From the NCBI RefSeq assembly GCF_013170825.1, contig NZ_CP033365.1:1364001-1428000 (forward strand): a stretch of 64,000 bases of DNA, given 5' to 3'. Below are positions 7,644 to 16,345 of this stretch, piece by piece. Origin of the DNA: Mesorhizobium sp. NZP2298 (GTDB lineage: Bacteria; Pseudomonadota; Alphaproteobacteria; Rhizobiales; Rhizobiaceae). The position numbers and the translations under genes were made by a program. The number at the start of each line of letters is the position of its first letter. The first letter of the stretch is position 1. Below the pieces are notes generated by a model. It was given only the letters and a program-made list of their open reading frames with translations, had not been told where the DNA came from and searched no databases.

Positions 7644-8177
7644 ATGAACGAGCCTTCGAAGGGCAGTGCGAAAACCGTGAAGCTGGCGGAACGCCGGGTT
7701 TTTTCGCACTCCTTCAAACCGCTTTACCAGGAAGGCATGGGACTGGTCGAACAGGCGGCGGAATATCTCGATGGCAAGGGCCGCGCCGAGGCCAAGAAAC
7801 TGTCGCGGCTGGCGGCCACGCTCTACGCGGCCGAATCGATGCGGCTGACCACCAGGCTGATGCAGGTTGCCTCCTGGCTGCTTTTGCAGCGCGCGGCGAA
7901 TTCGGGCGAAATGACCCGGGACCAGGTTGCGTCGGAAAAATCCAAGGTCCGCCTCGATACCGCTTCCGCGCATGACGAAGCCGCGGGCTGGGCCGAACTG
8001 CCCGAGGATTTCCTCGACCTCGTCAACCGCTCGCTTCGCCTGCAGGCACTGGTGCGTCGCATGGATGACGAAATATACGGCGACGGCTCCGTGGTCGACA
8101 TGCAGCCATTGAGCCGCCGGCCCAATCCGGTTTCGGATCAGATCAGCCTGCTCAATACGGCGTTCGCCCGCAACTAG
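7644..8177 (+). CDS. rcdA: RcdA-like regulator of CtrA degradation (DUF1465)
   Basis: The 177-residue protein matches the DUF1465/RcdA family: a three-helix bundle with FSHSFKPLYQEGMGLVEQAA near the N-terminus, a long central helix (AKKLSRLAATLYAAESMRLT, then TRLMQVASWLLLQ), and a disordered acidic-polar C-terminus. In Caulobacter RcdA joins CpdR and PopA to bring CtrA to the ClpXP protease at the pole during the G1-S transition. The disordered tail is where Caulobacter RcdA contacts partners. An exact CtrA-type box precedes the gene. It is followed by ruvCAB in the same direction after about 95 bases. Confidence 0.85.
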   Translation: MNEPSKGSAKTVKLAERRVFSHSFKPLYQEGMGLVEQAAEYLDGKGRAEAKKLSRLAATLYAAESMRLTTRLMQVASWLLLQRAANSGEMTRDQVASEKSKVRLDTASAHDEAAGWAELPEDFLDLVNRSLRLQALVRRMDDEIYGDGSVVDMQPLSRRPNPVSDQISLLNTAFARN

Positions 8178-8271
8178 GCGACTTCGGAATTTTCCGGCTC
8201 GACAGGTCACTGTTTCCGGTTTGTTCACATTTCGCTGGCATCGCTGTCCGCCCAAGGGGTAAAGTTACCGA

Positions 8272-8781
8272 ATGGGGGACGCGATTCGCATCATTGGCAT
8301 CGATCCGGGGCTCAGGCGCACCGGATGGGGCATCGTCGAGAGCCTCGGCAATTCCTTGCGCTTCGTCGCCTCCGGCACCGTGCGCTCCGAGGACAAGGCG
8401 GCGCTGGCGACGCGGCTATGCCAATTGCATGACGGGCTCGCCGAAGTCCTGCACGCGGCAATGCCGCATGAGGCTGCCGTCGAACAGACCTTCGTCAACA
8501 AGGATGCCGTGGCGACGCTGAAGCTCGGCCAGGCGCGCGGCATCGCCATGCTGGTGCCGGCGCGGGCCGGCCTCGTCGTCGCCGAATATGCGCCCAATGC
8601 TGTCAAGAAGGCGGTGATCGGCGTCGGCCATGGCGACAAGAAGCAGATCCACATGATGGTGAAGGTGCTGCTGCCGAAGGCGACCTTCGATACCGAACAT
8701 GCCGCCGACGCGCTGGCCATCGCGATTTGCCACGCGCATCACCGGCAGAGCGCCGCCTATCGGATGGCGCTTGCGTCATGA
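8272..8781 (+). CDS. ruvC: Holliday junction resolvase RuvC
   Basis: RuvC cuts Holliday junctions as a dimer after RuvAB branch migration. The 169-residue protein has the RNase H-like fold with catalytic acids visible as Asp11 in [14 protein letters not shown], Glu71 in [11 protein letters not shown] and the C-terminal pair in [17 protein letters not shown]. The length is normal. The ATG at 8272 is preceded by GGGGTAAAG. It is the first gene of a ruvC-ruvA-ruvB cluster, with 13 bases to ruvA. Confidence 0.97.
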   Translation: MGDAIRIIGIDPGLRRTGWGIVESLGNSLRFVASGTVRSEDKAALATRLCQLHDGLAEVLHAAMPHEAAVEQTFVNKDAVATLKLGQARGIAMLVPARAGLVVAEYAPNAVKKAVIGVGHGDKKQIHMMVKVLLPKATFDTEHAADALAIAICHAHHRQSAAYRMALAS

Positions 8782-8794
8782 GAGGCTGTTGGAA

Positions 8795-9415
8795 ATGATC
8801 GGCAAGCTCAAGGGCACGCTGGACGAGATCGACGAGGATCATTGCCTCGTCGACGTCCATGGCGTCGGCTACGTCGCCTATTGCTCGGCGCGCACGCTGG
8901 CCGCGCTGCCTTCGCCCGGCGAAGCGGTGGTGCTGTTCATCGAGACCTATGTGCGCGAGGACATGATCCGCCTTTACGGCTTCCAGTCGGCGCTCGAGCG
9001 CGAATGGTTCCGGCTGTTGATGAGCAATGTGCAGGGCGTAGGGGCCAAGGTGGCGCTGGCCATCCTGTCGACATTGGCGCCGGCCGACCTCGCCAATGCG
9101 ATCGCGCTGCGCGACATCGCCATGGTTTCCCGCGCCCCAGGCGTCGGCAAAAAGGTGGCCGAGCGCATCGTCACCGAATTGAAGAACAAGGCGCCGGCCT
9201 ATGCGGGTTCGGCCTCCGGGACCATCGGCCTGAAGCAGGAGCTCGGCGAAGGCGTGGCAGCCGCGCCGATCACCGACGCGGTTTCGGCACTGGTCAATCT
9301 CGGCTACTCGCGCGACACCGCTGCCAATGCGGTTGCCGCGGCGCTGAAGACGGCGGGCGAGGACGCGGACGCCTCGAAGCTGATCCGCTTCGGGCTGAAG
9401 GAACTGGCGCGGTGA
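8795..9415 (+). CDS. ruvA: Holliday junction branch migration protein RuvA
   Basis: RuvA forms tetramers that hold the four-way junction open and load the RuvB motors. The 206-residue product starts [20 protein letters not shown] (the OB-fold domain I), contains the helix-hairpin-helix segments [19 protein letters not shown] and [19 protein letters not shown] (domain II, about 70-135), and ends with the flexible linker and RuvB-binding domain III ([19 protein letters not shown]). ATG 8795 was chosen because it gives the family N-terminus and has GGAAA just upstream. Confidence 0.97.
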
Positions 9416-9458
9416 GGGCTCGCTTGTCCGGTCCTCTGCCTTATGCGAGGAAGGTAGC

Positions 9459-10496
9459 ATGAGCCTTTCGCCCCGTCTCATTGCTCCGGAAAAACGCGGC
9501 GAGGATGCCGACCAGACCTTGCGGCCGCAAACGCTTGCCGACTTTGTCGGCCAGGCGGCGGTGCGGGCCAATCTCAAAGTGTTCATCGAGGCCGCCAAGG
9601 GCCGCAACGAGGCGCTCGACCACGTGCTGTTCGTCGGGCCGCCGGGGCTGGGCAAGACGACGCTGGCGCAGATCATGGCGCGCGAACTTGGCGTCAATTT
9701 CCGCTCCACATCCGGTCCGGTCATCGCCAAGGCCGGCGATCTTGCCGCACTGCTTACCAATCTCGAGGAAGGCGACGTGCTGTTCATCGACGAGATCCAT
9801 CGGCTGAACCCGGCGGTGGAGGAAATCCTCTATCCGGCGATGGAGGATTTCCAGCTCGACCTGATCATCGGCGAGGGCCCGGCGGCGCGTTCGGTCAAGA
9901 TCGACCTTGCCCGTTTCACCCTGGTCGCGGCCACCACGCGGCTTGGCCTGCTCACCAATCCGCTGCGCGACCGGTTCGGCATTCCGGTGCGGCTCAACTT
10001 CTACACGGTCGAAGAGCTGGAGCAGATCGTGCGGCGCGGCGCCCGCATCCTGCAGATGCCGCTCGGCGACGATGGCGCGCTGGAGATCGCGCGGCGCGCG
10101 CGCGGCACGCCACGCATCGCCGGACGGCTGTTGCGCCGCGTGCGCGATTTCGCCTCGGTCGCCGGCGACGGTCACGTCGATCGCCTGATCGCCGACGAGG
10201 CGCTGACACGGCTGGAGGTCGACGCGCTCGGCCTCGACGCGCTCGATCGCCGCTACCTCTCCATGATCGCACGCAATTTCGGCGGCGGACCGGTCGGCAT
10301 CGAGACGATCGCGGCCGGCCTGTCGGAGCCACGTGATGCCATCGAGGACATCATCGAGCCCTATCTGATCCAGCAGGGCTTCATCCAGCGCACGCCGCGC
10401 GGCCGCATGCTGACGGCAAATGCCTGGCGCCATCTCGGCCTCGACGCGCCGAAGGACCTGGCGCAGCAGCAGATCAACCTGTTCCAGGAAGAGTAG
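9459..10496 (+). CDS. ruvB: Holliday junction helicase RuvB
   Basis: RuvB is the hexameric AAA+ motor that drives branch migration. The 345-residue protein has Walker [10 protein letters not shown] near residue 65, Walker [10 protein letters not shown], sensor [19 protein letters not shown] with the arginine finger region, and the C-terminal winged-helix domain ending in [14 protein letters not shown]. The N-terminal [11 protein letters not shown] motif is the standard family opening. It follows ruvA by 43 bases; GAGGAAGGTAGC ahead of the ATG contains the ribosome binding site. Confidence 0.97.
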
Positions 10497-10652
10497 GGAC
10501 GCAGGCGATCAGGCGCTGGTTCCCGGTCCAGCGATCAAGCATCCGTGAATGCGCGAAATCTGCTCGCCTTTGCCGATTTGCCGGCGCAATCGTGGATTTT
10601 ATCGGCGCTGTCTCGCGGCATGCCGCCGCGATCCATGTGCCGGAGCCACGGA

Positions 10653-11549
10653 ATGATAACCAGACGCGGGTTCCTGCGCTTCATCGGCGGGTCTTTCCTG
10701 ACTGCTGTCGCGCTTGGCGCCTATGCGGTCGGCATCGAGCCGATGCTGCTGGCGCATGTGAAGCGCTATGCCCTGACGCCGCCGCACTGGCCTGATGGCC
10801 TGAAGCTGCGGGTCGTGGCATTTGCCGACATCCATGCCTGCCGGCCCTGGATGACGCAGGAACGAATTGCCTCGCTCGTTGACGATGCGAACGCGTTGCA
10901 GCCCGACCTGATCGTGCTGCTTGGCGACTATACTGCGGGCATGCCCCTGGTGACGGGGCCGGTTACGCCGTCGCAATGGGCGTCCGCGCTGTCGGGCCTC
11001 AAGGCGCCGCTCGGGGTGCTGTCGATCCTTGGCAATCACGATTGGTGGAGCGATGGCTTCGCGCAGCGCGCCGGAGCCGGGCCGATCATAGCACGCAAGG
11101 CCTTGGAGAAGGTCGGCATCCCGGTGCTGGAGAACGATGTCGTGCGCCTGGAGAAGGATGGCCATGGCGTCTGGATCGCCGGCCTGGCCGACCAACTGGC
11201 GTTGCTGCCGGCCAGGAAGGGCGACCCGTGCAAGGGGCTCGACGATCTCGACGGCACGCTGGCCAAGGTCGGTGACAGCGCGCCTGTCATCCTGCTCGCC
11301 CATGAGCCGGATATTTTTCCCACCGTGCCATGGCGCGTCTCGCTGACCCTGTCGGGCCATACCCATGGCGGGCAGGTGCGGCTGTTCGGCTATTCGCCCG
11401 TCGTGCCGTCGCGCTTCGGCAATCGCTATGCCTATGGCCATGTCGTCGAGAACGACCGCAATCTGATCGTCTCGGGCGGGCTCGGCTTCAGCATCCTGCC
11501 GGTGCGTTTCGGCATGAGGCCGGAAATCCTGCAGATCGACCTCGGTTGA
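10653..11549 (+). CDS. Membrane-anchored or exported metallophosphoesterase
   Basis: The 298-residue protein has the calcineurin-like phosphoesterase motifs in order: FADIHACRPWM (DxH), LIVLLGDYTAG (GDxx), ILGNHDWWSD (GNHD), a distal ILLAHEP, and SGHTHGGQ (GHxH), which bind a two-metal centre. It resembles the YkuE/LpxH-like group that acts on phospholipids or UDP-linked substrates. The N-terminus MITRRGFLRFIGGSFLTAVA has a twin-arginine-type pattern (TRRGFLRF) before a hydrophobic stretch, suggesting Tat export. The frame is open upstream to 10545 but ATG 10653, with GGAG upstream, fits the signal peptide. Confidence 0.88.
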   Translation: MITRRGFLRFIGGSFLTAVALGAYAVGIEPMLLAHVKRYALTPPHWPDGLKLRVVAFADIHACRPWMTQERIASLVDDANALQPDLIVLLGDYTAGMPLVTGPVTPSQWASALSGLKAPLGVLSILGNHDWWSDGFAQRAGAGPIIARKALEKVGIPVLENDVVRLEKDGHGVWIAGLADQLALLPARKGDPCKGLDDLDGTLAKVGDSAPVILLAHEPDIFPTVPWRVSLTLSGHTHGGQVRLFGYSPVVPSRFGNRYAYGHVVENDRNLIVSGGLGFSILPVRFGMRPEILQIDLG

Positions 11550-11623
11550 CTTGAATACAGCGCTAACTCTTTGTTTTAACTAAATTTCCAGGGAAAGCCG
11601 TTTCGCACTTTCCCGGAATTGCC

Positions 11624-12874
11624 CTAGTGAAGTGACTGGATCACATCCATCACGTCCGGCTCGGCCTTATCGCCGTTGAAGGCATCGACGATGCCGAAGG
11701 CGCCGCCATAACTCCACACCGACCATGAGAAACCATGCGCCTCGGCCCGCGCGATCATGTCCTTGACATAGGCGGCGCGGTATTCGGCCGGCATCACATA
11801 GGCATTGCCGTATTCCTGGCGGATCATGCCGAACTCGCCCAGCGTGATGTTTTCCGGCTTGATGCCGTTGGCCTTGGCCCACGCCTCGACCTTGCTGAAG
11901 GGCGCATCCATCAGGCCAAGCAGCTTGGCGGGACTGTCCATGCTGGCGACCTGCTCGTCGAGATAGGCAAGCAGGCCGCTCTGCCGTGTCCACGGCGCCT
12001 CGGCCTTGATGCGGGCGCGGATGGTGTCCAGCGTCACGTCTAGCTGCGCCTTGGGCACTGACGTCAGCGGATAGGGCAGGCCTGTCACATAGGGAATGAA
12101 GTCGCCGGCCCAGGTCGCACCCTGGTGGGTGAGCAGGAATGGATCATAGGAATGGAAGGTCCAGATGACGTTGTCGTCGGGAATCTCCTTCGGATCGATC
12201 TTCTCCAGGGACGAGGCGGCGGAATAGCAGGCGCCGGTCAGCACCAGGGTCAGCTTCGTCGCCGACGATCGCGCCGCGGCGAACAATTTCCGCTGGCGGT
12301 CCGGCCACAGGCTGGTGCCGGCGCTGTCACAATCGACGATCGGTTCGTTCATCGGCTCGAAGGCAACCTTCTCGGGATCCTCGCCGGCCAGGGTGCGGGC
12401 CATCTTGCGTATCATGTCGACATAGCTGTCGAAGGTCCGCGGATCGTCCATCACCTCGGCCATGCCGATCTTGCGGCTGCCGCCGGCCGGGATCAGGTGC
12501 ATGTCGACGATCACCTTGAGGCCGGCGCGGTTGATCATGCGCACCGAGTCCAGCACGCCGGCATAGAGGTCGTCACTCAACGCCGTTGTCTGGTCGGACA
12601 GGAAAGGCGAGGGGTCGACCGGCATGCGCAGGAAATCGAAGCCCGCCTCCTTGAGCGCCTTGAGATCGTCCTCCTTGAGGAATTTGCGCCATTCCGGATA
12701 GGGCAGTATGGCCTTGGCATCGCTCCACTGATCCTCGCCCGGCCAGGTGACCCACTGGTCGAGATTGAGGCCGCGCTTCATAGCAAATGTCGCAGCCTGA
12801 CCGGGCACCGCCAAGGCCGCCAGCACCAGCAGCGCCGCCATCAAACTCTTGATCATCGCCGTCAACAGTGTCAT
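11624..12874 (-). CDS. Secreted glycoside hydrolase family 5 (cellulase-like)
   Basis: The 416-residue protein has a signal peptide (SLMAALLVLAALAVPGQA) and a (beta/alpha)8 GH5 domain. The acid/base glutamate lies in VAFEPMNEPIVD and the nucleophile in ITLGEFGMIRQEYG; the substrate-binding RGLNLDQW start and IWTFHSYDPFLLTHQG (HSY) are also family marks. It hydrolyses beta-1,4-linked glucans or related polymers in the periplasm or outside. Rhizobial cellulases of this kind act on plant wall or on the cell's own cellulose (known for other families). A second ATG at 12856 is an alternative start. Confidence 0.88.
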   Translation of the reverse strand: MTLLTAMIKSLMAALLVLAALAVPGQAATFAMKRGLNLDQWVTWPGEDQWSDAKAILPYPEWRKFLKEDDLKALKEAGFDFLRMPVDPSPFLSDQTTALSDDLYAGVLDSVRMINRAGLKVIVDMHLIPAGGSRKIGMAEVMDDPRTFDSYVDMIRKMARTLAGEDPEKVAFEPMNEPIVDCDSAGTSLWPDRQRKLFAAARSSATKLTLVLTGACYSAASSLEKIDPKEIPDDNVIWTFHSYDPFLLTHQGATWAGDFIPYVTGLPYPLTSVPKAQLDVTLDTIRARIKAEAPWTRQSGLLAYLDEQVASMDSPAKLLGLMDAPFSKVEAWAKANGIKPENITLGEFGMIRQEYGNAYVMPAEYRAAYVKDMIARAEAHGFSWSVWSYGGAFGIVDAFNGDKAEPDVMDVIQSLH

Positions 12875-12931
12875 CCGATGTCAGATCAGGATGACGTTTG
12901 GTTGAACCGTCTTCCTGATCTATTTCTTTCT

Positions 12932-13004
12932 GGAGCATGGTCTCTGGACAAACGGAAACCGTTTGTCCGAAAAAACCGGTTTCCACTTTTCGGGATCATG
13001 CTCT
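12932..13004. repeat. Rhizobial intergenic palindrome (GATCATGCTC type)
   Basis: The stretch begins GAGCATGGTC and ends GATCATGCTC in inverted orientation, and contains nested inverted pairs (AAACGG/CCGTTT, then AACCGG with GGAAACC-like arms, and CTTTTCGGGATCATG). This matches a palindromic repeat type that I recognise as common between genes of Mesorhizobium and relatives. It sits between the GH5 start and ybgC. Confidence 0.6.
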
Positions 13005-13053
13005 AGGTCACGCGCGGAACTGGTGCCTCGCCGCGACTGAAAAAGGAAGCGCA

Positions 13054-13524
13054 ATGGGCGATCATGGTGAATCGGCGACGCTGCTGGCCGGCCTTTCCGG
13101 CGCGCTGACGACGTTTGGCCATCGGCTGATGGCGCGGGTCTATTATGCCGACACCGATTTCTCGGGCGTCGTCTACCATGCGCGCTATCTCGAATTCCTC
13201 GAGCGCGGCCGCTCCGATTATCTCAGGCTCACCGGCGTGCATCACACCGAACTCGCCGACGGCAAGCATGGCGAGAAGATCGTCTGGGTGGTGCGCCGCA
13301 TGGAGATCGACTTCCGCATCCCCGCCCGCATCGACGACATCCTGACCGTCGACACCCGCACCGACACCATTTCCGGCGCGCGCATCTTCATGGCGCAGCA
13401 GCTCAAGCGCGGCGACGAGGTGCTGGTCGAGGCCAGGGTCGAGGCGGCGATCATTGGCGAGAATGGCCGGCCGAGACGCTTTCCCAAGGAATGGGTAGCG
13501 GCCTTCATGCCCAAGGTGGGCTGA
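13054..13524 (+). CDS. ybgC: YbgC-type acyl-CoA thioesterase of the Tol-Pal cluster
   Basis: A 156-residue hot-dog-fold thioesterase. The 4HBT signature RVYYADTDFSGVVYHARYLE contains the catalytic aspartate, followed by FLERGRSDYLR. In E. coli YbgC hydrolyses acyl-CoA and interacts with acyl carrier protein and phospholipid synthesis enzymes; it is regularly the first gene of the tol-pal cluster, as here. The ATG at 13054 is preceded by AAAAGGAAGC. A 440-base gap with a palindromic repeat separates it from tolQ, so the two may be transcribed separately. Confidence 0.92.
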   Translation: MGDHGESATLLAGLSGALTTFGHRLMARVYYADTDFSGVVYHARYLEFLERGRSDYLRLTGVHHTELADGKHGEKIVWVVRRMEIDFRIPARIDDILTVDTRTDTISGARIFMAQQLKRGDEVLVEARVEAAIIGENGRPRRFPKEWVAAFMPKVG

Positions 13525-13672
13525 TATTCAGGTGATGCCGGCCTGCAAACGACTGATACCTGCGCTTCCCCGTTCTACTGCGTCGCAGTAGAACTGAGCT
13601 TACGTACCCAAAAGTACGCTCCGCTCCGGTTCTCGGTGTCAGCCGTTTTCGACTCGGCCTGACCTGAATCTC
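13523..13672. repeat. 150-bp imperfect inverted-repeat element between ybgC and tolQ
   Basis: Outer arms pair GATATTCAGGT (13523-13533) with ACCTGAATCTC (13662-13672), and an inner arm AAACGACTGATACC (13547-13560) with GGTGTCAGCCGTTT (13635-13648; 12 of 14 match). Inside are a perfect 23-bp palindrome (GTTCTACTGCG, T, CGCAGTAGAAC; 13572-13594) and a CGTAC/GTACG hairpin (13603-13618). The element begins at the ybgC stop codon. It has no coding capacity and looks like a non-autonomous palindromic repeat. Confidence 0.65.
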
Positions 13673-13754
13673 ACCCCACCTTTGGCGGCGGATGAGTTGG
13701 CCAGGCCGGTCTCGGTGATTGATGGGCGCGGCAATGCGCCGCGCCTAATTCACT

Positions 13755-13783
13755 AACCCATCCTTAAACCCATCCTTAACCAT
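13755..13783 (+). promoter_or_regulatory. Tandem 12-bp repeat with a TTAACCAT half-site before tolQ
   Basis: AACCCATCCTTA occurs twice in tandem (13755-13766 and 13767-13778), creating two TTAA sites eight bases apart and a TTAACCAT half-site (13776-13783). It resembles a CtrA site with a spacing one base too long, so it may be a half-site only. Confidence 0.4.
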
Positions 13784-13964
13784 AACGGTTCATGAAGAGA
13801 TTGGTGAAGATTGGCGCCATCCAACGCCTTCCTTTCACCAATATTTGCCCTGAAAAGGCCGCTAACGGCACGGTTTGGGGTGTCCGGTAGCTTCGTGCGA
13901 ACCGACCACAAGGGATGCCAGGGGCCAGCCGCCAGCTTCGCCCGGAAATCTTAAGGACGTAACG

Positions 13965-14675
13965 ATGGAAAATATCGCACTCGCCGATCCGGGCGCGCAA
14001 TTGTCGATTTGGGCGCTGTTCATGCAGGCCAGCTGGGTGGTCAAGCTGGTCATGATCGGCCTGCTTTGCGCCTCGGTCTGGACCTGGGCGATCATCATCG
14101 ACAAGCTGGTTTCCTATGGCCGCATGCGGCTGGCGCTGAACCGATTCGAGCAGGTCTTCTGGTCCGGGCAGTCGCTGGAAGAACTCTACCGCACGCTCGC
14201 CGACCGCAAGACGTCAGGCATGGGCGCCATTTTCGTCGCCGCCATGCGCGAGTGGAAGAAGAGCTTCGAGAAGGGCGCCAAGACGCCGCTCGGCCTGCAG
14301 ACCCGCATCGACAAGGCGATGGACCTGGCGCTGACCCGCGAGATGGAGAAGCTGGAGGGGCGCCTCGGCTTCCTCGCCACCACCGGTTCGGCCGCCCCCT
14401 TCATCGGCCTGTTCGGTACCGTCATCGGCATCATGACCTCGTTCCAGGCCATTGCCGGCTCCAAGAACACCAGCCTCGCGGTGGTTGCGCCCGGCATCGC
14501 CGAGGCGCTGCTGGCGACGGCGATCGGCCTGCTCGCCGCCATCCCGGCGGTCATCGCCTATAACAAGCTGTCATCGGATGCGAGCAAGATCGCTGTGCGC
14601 ATGGAAGGGTTCTCCGACGAGTTCTCCGCCATACTCTCGCGCCAAATCGATGAAAAAGTCGCGCCGAAGGCCTGA
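13965..14675 (+). CDS. tolQ: Tol-Pal motor subunit TolQ
   Basis: TolQ is the MotA/TolQ/ExbB proton-channel protein that with TolR energises TolA. The 236-residue product has a first membrane helix (VVKLVMIGLLCASVWTWAII), a long cytoplasmic region, and two later helices (LGFLATTGSAAPFIGLFGTV and EALLATAIGLLAAIPAVIAY) carrying the conserved small and polar residues of the channel. ATG 13965 has AAGGA eight bases upstream; the longer open frame upstream lacks family similarity. Ten bases separate it from tolR. Confidence 0.96.
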   Translation: MENIALADPGAQLSIWALFMQASWVVKLVMIGLLCASVWTWAIIIDKLVSYGRMRLALNRFEQVFWSGQSLEELYRTLADRKTSGMGAIFVAAMREWKKSFEKGAKTPLGLQTRIDKAMDLALTREMEKLEGRLGFLATTGSAAPFIGLFGTVIGIMTSFQAIAGSKNTSLAVVAPGIAEALLATAIGLLAAIPAVIAYNKLSSDASKIAVRMEGFSDEFSAILSRQIDEKVAPKA

Positions 14676-14685
14676 GGAGTAACTG

Positions 14686-15138
14686 ATGGGTATGTCCGTA
14701 GGCATGGCGGGACGCGGCGGGCGCGGCCACAGGCGGCGCGGCCGTCACCATGGGCTGATGTCGGAGATCAACGTCACGCCGATGGTGGACGTCATGCTGG
14801 TGCTTTTGATCATCTTCATGGTCGCGGCGCCGATGCTCACGGTCGGCGTGCCGATCGACCTGCCCGACACACAGGCCAAGGCCATGAATGCCGACACGCA
14901 GCCGATCACTGTCTCGATCAATGCCGCCGGCCAGATCTATCTCCAGGAAACCGAGATCCCGATCGAGGAACTGGTGGCCAAGCTGCAGGCGATCTCCAAG
15001 ACCGGCTACGAGGAACGCATCTTCATCCGTGGCGACAAGGCCACCGACTATGGCACGGCGATGAAGGTGATGGCCCGTATTTCGGCTGCTGGCTACAAGA
15101 ATATCGGCCTGGTTTCGCTGCAGGAACAGGATCAATAG
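14686..15138 (+). CDS. tolR: Tol-Pal motor subunit TolR
   Basis: The 150-residue ExbD/TolR protein has a basic N-terminus rich in Gly/Arg, the conserved EINVTPMVDVMLVLLIIFMV helix containing the essential channel aspartate, and a periplasmic domain (about 45-150) that binds peptidoglycan in homologues. The run of RGGRGHRRRGRHH before the helix is more basic than in enterobacterial TolR. GAGGAGTAACTG precedes the ATG. It is seven bases from tolA. Confidence 0.96.
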   Translation: MGMSVGMAGRGGRGHRRRGRHHGLMSEINVTPMVDVMLVLLIIFMVAAPMLTVGVPIDLPDTQAKAMNADTQPITVSINAAGQIYLQETEIPIEELVAKLQAISKTGYEERIFIRGDKATDYGTAMKVMARISAAGYKNIGLVSLQEQDQ

Positions 15139-15145
15139 ACGCGAG

Positions 15146-16303
15146 ATGAAGACCGGCCTCACCACATCGGTGATACTGCATACGGCGGTGCTGGCCTTCG
15201 GCCTGTTCACCCTGTCGGCGCCGGCCGCGCTGCCGTCCGCCGATGTCGAGTCGGTCGCGGTCGACATCGTGCCGATGGAAGCCATTGCGCAGACCTTGCA
15301 GGGCGACAAGAAGGCCGTGATGCATGAGAAGCCGGCGCCGCTGCCGACGCAGCGTCCCGACATCGTCCCGGCCGCCCAGAAGGTTGGTGAAAACAGCGTC
15401 GACACCGACAAGCCGATAACGCCGGAGGCCAAGCCGAAGCCCGTCGACACGACCTCGGCTCCGCCGCCCGCGCCGACGCCGAAGGAAATCCCGAAGACCG
15501 AGGACGTGCCGAAGCCGCAGGAGAAGCCCAAACCCACTCCGGCGACGGAAGTGGCGCCGGCGCCGCAGCCCAAGGAAGAGGTGAAGCCCGAGCCGGTCAA
15601 GCAGACGGAGCCCAAGCCCACGCCGGCCAAGCCGGCACCGACCCCGCCGCCGCAGGACAAGACCGCCGCCATCGACCCGACGCCCGAGGTCAAGCCGGAT
15701 GCCGTCGCCGAGGCCATAGCCAAGGATCTGCCCACCGAAGAGACGCAGTTGCCGAGCTCGGCGCCGGCGCCGGAAGCACGGCCGAAGCCGCAGCCGACAC
15801 CGGCTGAAAGCGCCAAGGCGCCAGATCGCAAGAATGCCGACAAGCCGGTCAAGGAAGCCTCGTCGAAACCGAAATCAGACGAAAAGCAGTTCAACGCCAA
15901 CGAAATCTCCGCGCTGCTCGACAAGCAGAAGCCATCCGGCGGCGGCGCCAAGCGCTCGACGCAGCAGGCCTCGCTCGGCGGCGACAAGGATCAGGGCCAG
16001 AAGCTGTCGAGGTCGGAGCAGGGCGCCCTGGAAAGCCAGTTGGGCGGTTGCTGGACATTGCCGGTTGGACTGGAAGGCTCGGAGAATTTCGTCGTCGTCG
16101 TGCGCTTCAACCTGGACAACTCAGGCAAGCTCGACGGTCGCCCATCGGTCGAAAAGTCGAGCGGCAATCGGCAGTTCGATGAAAGCGCGGTTCGCGCGGT
16201 TCAGAAATGCGACGTGGCCGGCCTGCAGGTTCCCGCCGGCAAGCAAGACATCTGGAACGACATCCGCGTCACGTTCGATCCAAGAGAGATGCTGGGCCTC
16301 TAG
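15146..16303 (+). CDS. tolA: TolA-like energy transducer with Pro/Lys-rich linker
   Basis: The 385-residue protein has an N-terminal membrane helix (TSVILHTAVLAFGLFTLSAP), a long periplasmic Pro/Lys/Glu/Ala-rich linker (about residues 60-290) with repeated KP and PKP patterns, and a C-terminal TonB/TolA-like domain (SQLGGCWTLPVGLEG, then VVVVRFNLDNSGKL and the final DIRVTFDPREM segment). TolA spans the periplasm and reaches Pal/TolB, pulling on the outer membrane at the division site. Alphaproteobacterial versions diverge from the E. coli sequence, so identity rests on context, size and domain order. Confidence 0.88.
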   Translation: MKTGLTTSVILHTAVLAFGLFTLSAPAALPSADVESVAVDIVPMEAIAQTLQGDKKAVMHEKPAPLPTQRPDIVPAAQKVGENSVDTDKPITPEAKPKPVDTTSAPPPAPTPKEIPKTEDVPKPQEKPKPTPATEVAPAPQPKEEVKPEPVKQTEPKPTPAKPAPTPPPQDKTAAIDPTPEVKPDAVAEAIAKDLPTEETQLPSSAPAPEARPKPQPTPAESAKAPDRKNADKPVKEASSKPKSDEKQFNANEISALLDKQKPSGGGAKRSTQQASLGGDKDQGQKLSRSEQGALESQLGGCWTLPVGLEGSENFVVVVRFNLDNSGKLDGRPSVEKSSGNRQFDESAVRAVQKCDVAGLQVPAGKQDIWNDIRVTFDPREMLGL

Positions 16304-16345
16304 GCCCTGACATCCGAAAAAAATCAGTATGAGAAGCGAGAAGAC

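Noticed and set aside
13764..13779. Two TTAA sites before tolQ as a CtrA box
   Set aside because: The spacing is eight rather than seven; kept only as a tandem repeat with a half-site.
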